Below, one piece after another: positions 30,901 to 35,182 of a stretch of DNA of 35,182 bases (its first letter is position 1; each line of letters starts with the position of its first letter). The position numbers and the translations under genes were made by a program. Source of the stretch: Chromera velia (lineage: Eukaryota > Sar > Chromeraceae); NCBI GenBank assembly GCA_018398765.1, contig JAHBMJ010000899.1, positions 3,798 to 38,979 on the forward strand, read 5' to 3'. Below the pieces are notes generated by a model. That model made no database searches and had not been told where the DNA came from. It saw nothing but the letters and a program-made list of their open reading frames with translations.

Positions 30901-33649
30901 CTTTCTTTTTCCCTCTTCTGGTTGACCAGGCAGATAGACAGACTGAGTGACTGACGCTTTGGCCTCGTTGACTAAATTCTCAACAGTTGACTTCTGCTCT
31001 TCCCCTCCACCTGCACGTAAGACGCGCGTGTGGACATATACATACATACATACATACATACATGCATATGTACACTCATACCTGCATAGGCAGTCACGAA
31101 GAGTACGAGAGAGACAGAGAAAGGAAAACTTGCCTTGGCGAGGAGTGGGGTGAAGAAGCTGAAGGAACTTCAACGAACAAATTGCCGTATCATTGGGAAT
31201 AGCCAGAAAAAAAGAAACACAGAGGCACCTAGATACATGATGAAAATAGCCGCAGTACAATTGCAATAGCTCCCGCTCCCTTGAAACACCTCCTGTCCCC
31301 ACTTTCTTTACCGCTCCCTCCCTGACTCTCTGACTAACTCACTCGAAGTCAATTGGTTGATCCGGTCACAGGTGGACTGTGCCACTGCAAAGGAAAGTCA
31401 AAAAGCAGAGAATGAGGGGGGGGGGCGTAAGAAGGACAAGTGCACATAGACTTTTGCATACTTGCTTCTCTTCTCGTGTGGTTGCCGTCTCCTTTTCAAT
31501 GCCCTTCTACAGAAGTGGAGAAACAGGAGGAGTGCCCAAGGAGTTCGACGCCAGATGGCTCCAAAAGCACTCAAGAGGAAGAATGCACAATATCATGTTT
31601 TCGGAAACCCCAACTACCGTGCCGGTCACCCCTTCATGTAAACTCACTTGCTAGCGTCTCTTCCAATCCCCCGCCAGGCCGTCTGCCACCCCCCCCTCCT
31701 CCCCCTGCAGGAGGCGGGGGTGGCGGTGGTTGTCCCCCTCTCCCTCCTCCACCGTCTCCTCCAAAAGCACCCGGAGAAAAACCCAACGAAGAGGACGAAA
31801 AGCCCCGCATGCCCCCGCCTCCCTGCTGCTGGGCGCTCTCTGGAGGGGGCTGAATGCCTGCAACAGCAAAGTGCTCGATCGCATGTGGGGACAGACACAG
31901 AAAAGAAAAAGGGAAAAGACCAATCGACAAACAACACATGTGCGAACAGAGCTACGGAGAATCAAATGAAAGTATTGACAGTGGGAAGTTGGGCACAAAC
32001 CACTGACAAGTAAAACAAAAACGAACACAGACACCAGGACAAACACAGAGACCAGGAGCTTTTCACCCAGGCAGCCTGTGATCCACATTCCCATTCCATA
32101 CCCTCTCACCCCCCCTCCACCAACTCTCTGTACAGACACAGACAGAAAAATAGATAGAGAAAAAAAATGTGTGTGAGTGAGAGAGAGAGACAGAGATCAT
32201 CCTTCTACACACCTTCCCGCTCCAAGACATCCCACGCCTCCTTCAGCTGTCTCCCATTGGCGGTGCTGGGCGTTCTGTTCATCAACGCCTGCTTGTTTGT
32301 TCGTACACACAAGCAAGGAGAGAATTCGAATGAGGCAAACACATGGAACGTCATCTTTCCTTCCTTCCCAGCTTCCTTGGCCCGTTCACTGCTTGATGTG
32401 CTCTTTCAAAGAGACAAAGACATGCAGACACTTCACAGAGAGGCAGATACACGAGAGAAGGATTCACGCAGTGAGGGGATGGAGAGGCAGAGGACACGGG
32501 GCGCAAATCTACATTCAGCCTTCCTCTCATATAAGGGCTGCCTCTTCTTTCTCTCGTCGTTCTTTCGCACCTGCCCGACTGAGCTGTCGCGTAACATTTG
32601 CTGCTATGTTTGCAAAGTGTCCACTTGATCGCAGTAAGCTCGGCTAGTCCATGGACTGACCCAGTGGTGCAACGTGCCGGCCGCCATGTCTGTGCAGCTC
32701 TTTACCTCCGCATCAGATACCGAAGACCGGAACAGCGTGCTCCGTCTCCGGTTCTGCAATCATTCAGTGATGCAGAAATTGAATTGACCTCTGTCCTGGA
32801 TGGTGCACTCACAAACGGACGGCTTGTGAAACGATGAAGAGAAAGAGGGAGGCCACCGAATTGCTGGTGAAGAAGCGCTGAGTGACTTGCATTCCAAAGA
32901 GCAACAGAAGAGAGTCACCAACCTTCAACCTGCGTTTTGTCCTCTGAGAAAATCCCATATAGCACCACACCAAGACGACACATGCATGCACGCCCACGCA
33001 CCCCCCTACCTTTGCAATCCTCGCGTAGTCCTGGAGGAGTTTGAGGACCTTCGTGTCGATTGCCGCCTTGGCTGAGCTCTCGTCGATGTCCACCAGGCTT
33101 TTGGACAGCTGCGGGTGTCACAACAGAGGTGAAAGCAGCAGAGCGAGAGTACAGAGAGAGGGGGGAGAACGATGGGGAGTGCATGAGGCAGGAAAGGGTA
33201 GTCGGCACGGCTATTGACAGGTAGCCAGGCTCAGAGACGGGGAGACAGAGGGGTGTCGGGAACGGGCAGAGAGACGGCAGTTTGCAGGATTTGTCTGCTG
33301 GTGCATACTCGGGGAGAGTGGAGGCAATAAGACAAGAGACGACCAGAGACAGGAAGGGACAAGGGACCGATCATTTGTGGAGAGATACACACGAATAGGG
33401 TGGGAAACGAAAGAGAGCGGTGAGACAGGAGTTTTTCTGATTCCAGCTTACCTCCATGGCAAGAATTTTGCTCGCAGGTTTTTCATTTTTGTCTTTGAGG
33501 ATCGTGTGGATCTGCTGGAATGCCGCCTTGGCTGCGTCGTTTCCCACGGTGATGACCTCATTGACAAGGTCCTGGAGTTGGGCCTCGTAGAGACTGCGAT
33601 TTCTCGTGGCTTGCTGTACAAGCTCCGTCATGCGAGAGCCCCCCGACAT
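21130..33649 (-). CDS. VHS-GAT-hinge-coiled coil-alpha-adaptin-ear adaptor protein
   Basis: One gene of 25 exons, ATG at 33649, TAG at 21130-21132. Exon lengths sum to 3,972 nt and every splice joins in phase, giving 1,323 residues. Domains: VHS-like (1-150), GAT-like (205-290), Ala/Gly/Pro-rich hinge with DPF-type motifs (290-768), coiled coil (769-904), second linker (905-1050), alpha-adaptin-like appendage (1051-1323). VHS and GAT bind cargo, ubiquitin and Arf in endosomal adaptors, and the ear binds accessory proteins. The architecture copies GGA proteins but with a two-part alpha-type ear. The AP-2 alpha trunk is absent, so this is not the AP-2 subunit itself. A break into two genes is possible only if a start and stop lie in the hinge; none is needed. 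Confidence 0.7.
23131..23192. repeat. (CAGA)n microsatellite in intron
   Basis: Tetranucleotide run with a few interruptions, between exons 21 and 22 of the adaptor gene. Confidence 0.9.
23635..23740. repeat. (CA)n/(GCAC)n/(GA)n compound microsatellite
   Basis: Lies in the intron just after exon 20. In transcript sense it is CT, then GT, then GTGC, then GT repeats beginning within about 15 bases of the 5' splice site (GTACGT). Confidence 0.95.
24703..25142 (-). CDS. Exon 18: second linker
   Basis: A 440-nt exon, low complexity (Ala, Gly, Pro, Ser, with Asp and Arg), joining the coiled coil to the ear. SPLENSLNSLRPH and AAELWDDQGGG stand out; the W-D-D string may be another short peptide ligand. 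Donor GTGGGC, phase 2, matches the ear's first exon. Confidence 0.6.
25765..25849. repeat. (AGCC)21 microsatellite in intron
   Basis: About 85 bases of pure AGCC repeat within the 840-base intron between exons 17 and 18. Confidence 0.95.
25984..27867 (-). CDS. Exons 13-17: linker and coiled coil
   Basis: Exons 27867-27598, 27231-27178, 26747-26595, 26408-26282, 26057-25984. Exon 13 is a low-complexity linker. Exons 14-17 read as continuous heptads: GLQRELDSVEAELRPRIE, ERREFVEELDLWKERSRRAE, HIDKMEGRIDALEEEMN, IERLQANLKEKEQMVAHAKD, ADLKISDLDRELLDLN. About 135 residues, likely dimerising. Phase-0 joins across four small exons support them. Confidence 0.7.
27876..27981. repeat. (GAAA)n microsatellite; splice pyrimidine tract
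   Basis: Over 100 bases of GAAA-type repeat; in transcript sense (TTTC)n, ending about nine bases before the acceptor of exon 13, so it forms that intron's pyrimidine tract. Confidence 0.95.
28155..30261 (-). CDS. Exons 9-12: hinge with DPF/FxFD motifs
   Basis: Exons 30261-30019, 29803-29170, 28858-28659, 28301-28155. After the GAT helix the sequence is Ala/Gly/Pro/Ser-rich and disordered. Motifs include NPDDPFGWLAEE, GADPFGAT, GAFDFDATG, AFGFDEP, AFDAFGG and ANVFDDLAAP. DPF and FxDxF-like peptides are the classic ligands of the alpha-adaptin ear, and the same polypeptide carries such an ear. A Lys/Arg cluster (KSRKKKG) sits in exon 10. Confidence 0.65.
30563..31857 (-). CDS. Exons 5-8: Gly/Pro linker and first GAT helices
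   Basis: Exons 31857-31648, 31384-31343, 31010-30956, 30644-30563. Exon 5 is Gly/Pro-rich (a run of seven Pro) and ends L-E-E-T-L-A. Exons 6-8 encode AQSTCDRINQLTS, E-N-L-V-N-E-A-K-A, QEEAQLAVEEGRLEDFDRVT. The last leads into exon 9's TLDTISRAIEAYEEW, matching the third GAT helix pattern (x-x-N-D-x-L-x-x-x-x-x-x-Y-E). Exon 8 could end nine bases earlier (donor GTCACA) without changing frame. Confidence 0.6.
31036..31064. repeat. (CATA)n microsatellite in intron
   Basis: Seven tetranucleotide units in the intron upstream of exon 7. Confidence 0.9.
32213..33649 (-). CDS. Exons 1-4: VHS-like domain
   Basis: Exons 33649-33452, 33108-33010, 32753-32706 and 32288-32213, donors GTAAGC, GTAGGG, GTAAAG, GTGTGT. 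Helical pattern TELVQQATRNRSLYEAQLQD, then AAFQQIHTILKDKNEKPASK, then KVLKLLQDYARIA, ending L-K-E-A-W-D-V-L-E-R-E-G-I-Q-P-P-P. VHS domains end with a similar helix, an L-R-x-x-G-[IL]-x-F/P-P segment. The domain is somewhat shorter than the usual 140-150 residues before that helix. Exon 3 (16 residues, phase 0 at both ends) is the least certain. Confidence 0.55.
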
Positions 33650-34600
33650 CTTCGCAGACTCTTTCTTCTCCGTTCAGTGACAACGAATAAAGGAGAAGTC
33701 AAGGCACAGAGCCAGGTCCGAGATAGCTCAACCGTCGTCCCTTGCAACGAAGAATGAGCAGGTGTTGCTCAAATGAGGAGCGAACAAAAAAGAGTAAGGT
33801 GCCACTCTTGCAGCAGGTGACGGCCAAACAGTTCGAAAGGAAACGTCCAACTCCGGAACGCCGGCAACTGTGCCGCATGGGGTCCTGTTAGTGCATGGCA
33901 TGAAGCAGAGCCTGCAGAGGAGAAGAGACAGTCCATGTGAATTGCCATGAATTGCCCTTCGATCTTGCTGCTCAGTGCCATGCATGCAGGCTTGGATTGC
34001 GGCCCGCGCGGCCGCGGGCCCATGCATGCGCGCGCGGCCGGCCGCGGGGGGGCCGGGCATGCACCGCGGCTCTCGGTTGCAACGCATGCGCATGCAGCAA
34101 TGCAGGATACCCCCTGCACGGGCTCCGGAGGTATGCCGGGGCCCTGAGAAAAAAATGTTCAGAAAAAAAAACATGTGTAACATGGAAAAAATGAGAGGAA
34201 AACAATGTTAGAAAGCAGGAATTCACCTATGAGGAGAATATTTTTTCTGGATTGATTACGGTTCAATAAAAAATGATCGTTCAAAAAATAAAAATAAATA
34301 ATAATAATTCTGTATTATTCCATATAATTCTATATTAAAAACTAGAAAATAAAGCCTAAAGAGAAAAATATATAAAATAAAGAATTAAGTCCACAGATAT
34401 AATTGGGAATAACGAGTGCAATAAGGCTAGTTTCGACGTTACAGGGCTCAAACTTGATTTTAAAGTCTCTGATGCACTGTAATGCAAGGTTTATATGGTC
34501 TGATAAGTTGCAGTTCGTCCAATACAAACTAGTATGGTCATGTATAGTCGTTAATACAAACACTTTTCTCATTCCTTATATATTACTTACACGTGGATGC
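33650..34600. promoter_or_regulatory. 5' flank of adaptor gene with GC-rich palindromic block
   Basis: No coding exon seen. Around 33998-34075 the sequence is almost pure G/C with nested palindromes (GGCCCGCGCGGCCGCGGGCC and GCGCGCGGCCGGCCGCG) and TGCATGCA at 33981. It may be the promoter or an untranslated leader; the frames across it are open only by composition. From 34190 the DNA turns AT-rich and featureless. Confidence 0.35.
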
Positions 34601-34730
34601 AATGCAATGCATACAACGGATTAATTACTGCTTCCATGATTCTTCGCTCATGAACGCGCGTCTTGAATGCAATGCATGCAACGGATTAATTACTGCTTCC
34701 ATGATTCTTCGTTCATGAACGCGCATCTTG
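34601..34730. repeat. 65-bp tandem duplication
   Basis: Units 34601-34665 and 34666-34730 are identical except for three transitions. Each begins AATGCAATGCAT and ends with CGCGCRTCTTG. Confidence 0.9.
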
Positions 34731-34774
34731 GTCTTAAGAATAAGTTCCGCGACCGTATAACGTTTCAACGGAGC

Positions 34775-35182
34775 CTTCCTTCTTTCCTTCCTTCCTTCCT
34801 TCTCTGTCTCTCTCTTTCTCTTTTTCTGTCTCCCTCCTTCCCTCCCTATCTCTCTCCCCCTCCCTCCAACTCTTCCTCTCTCTGTCCTTTCCTCCCCCTC
34901 CCTCTTCCTCTCTCTCTCTTCTCCCTCATCTCTCTCCCTCCACATTTGTCTTTCTCCCTCCCCCCCTCCCCCTCTTTCTCCCTCCTTCCCTCTCTCTCCC
35001 CCCCTCCCCCTCTCTCTCCCTCTGTATGTGTCTTTCTCCCTCCCTCCCTCTCTCTTTTTCACTCTCTTTCTTCCTCCTTCCCCCCCTCTCTCTCCCTCTC
35101 CCTCTCCCTCTCCCTCTCTCTCCCTCTGCATGCGTCTTTCTTCCTCCCTCCCTCTCTCTCTTTCTCCCTCCTTCCCTCTCTC
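34775..35182. repeat. CT-rich low-complexity tract
   Basis: About 400 bases of (TTCC), (CT) and (CCCT) runs reaching the window end. The long reverse-strand open frame across it is an artefact of purine-only codons. Confidence 0.95.

Noticed and set aside
34625-35131. 168-codon reverse-strand ORF rich in Arg, Glu, Lys and Gly
   Set aside because: It covers a CT-rich simple-sequence tract; purine-only codons cannot form most stops, so openness carries no coding signal.

Overview
This is a stretch of nuclear DNA from a eukaryote. Its host genes are split into many short exons with GT..AG introns, its introns are full of microsatellites, and it carries LTR and non-LTR retrotransposons plus small DNA transposons. 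An alveolate alga of the chromerid type (such as Chromera) fits best: intron-rich genes, abundant TGCATGCA motifs and Ty3-type elements. That placement is inference, since no marker gene here proves it.

Layout. 1-5,950 is gene-poor repeat DNA: a reverse-strand LINE remnant, copies of LINE-like 3' tails, and two small terminal-inverted-repeat (TIR) transposons with target-site duplications (3508-4318 and 5261-5788). 6,104-10,393 holds reverse-strand host coding sequence: a secretory 2-oxoglutarate/Fe(II)-dioxygenase-like gene (exons 10,393 to 7,206), followed by an FG-GAP (integrin-type beta-propeller) coding exon (6,987 to 6,104) that may be a separate gene or the 3' part of the same one. A 31-base assembly gap lies at 10,768. 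11,389-20,543 is a degenerate Ty3/gypsy LTR retrotransposon on the plus strand, with two 275-bp LTRs, a primer-binding-site-like sequence, gag, a textbook -1 frameshift signal, protease, RT, RNase H, integrase, a chromodomain-like tail and a polypurine tract. A 5'-truncated LINE (about 17,389-20,226) is inserted just before the polypurine tract.

21,130-33,649 is the most interesting part: one reverse-strand gene that I could assemble from 25 exons whose reading phases all agree (3,972 nt, 1,323 residues). It reads as an N-terminal VHS-like domain, a GAT-like helical bundle, a long Ala/Gly/Pro-rich hinge with DPF and FxFD motifs, a coiled coil, and a C-terminal appendage (ear) that aligns with the alpha-adaptin ear of AP-2. 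This is the layout of a GGA clathrin adaptor but with an alpha-type rather than gamma-type ear. I know of no described protein with this architecture. 33,650-35,182 is upstream DNA with a GC-rich palindromic block, an AT-rich stretch, a 65-bp tandem duplication and a long CT-rich low-complexity tract.

Exon models come from reading frame, splice signals and motif alignment by eye. No database search was possible.
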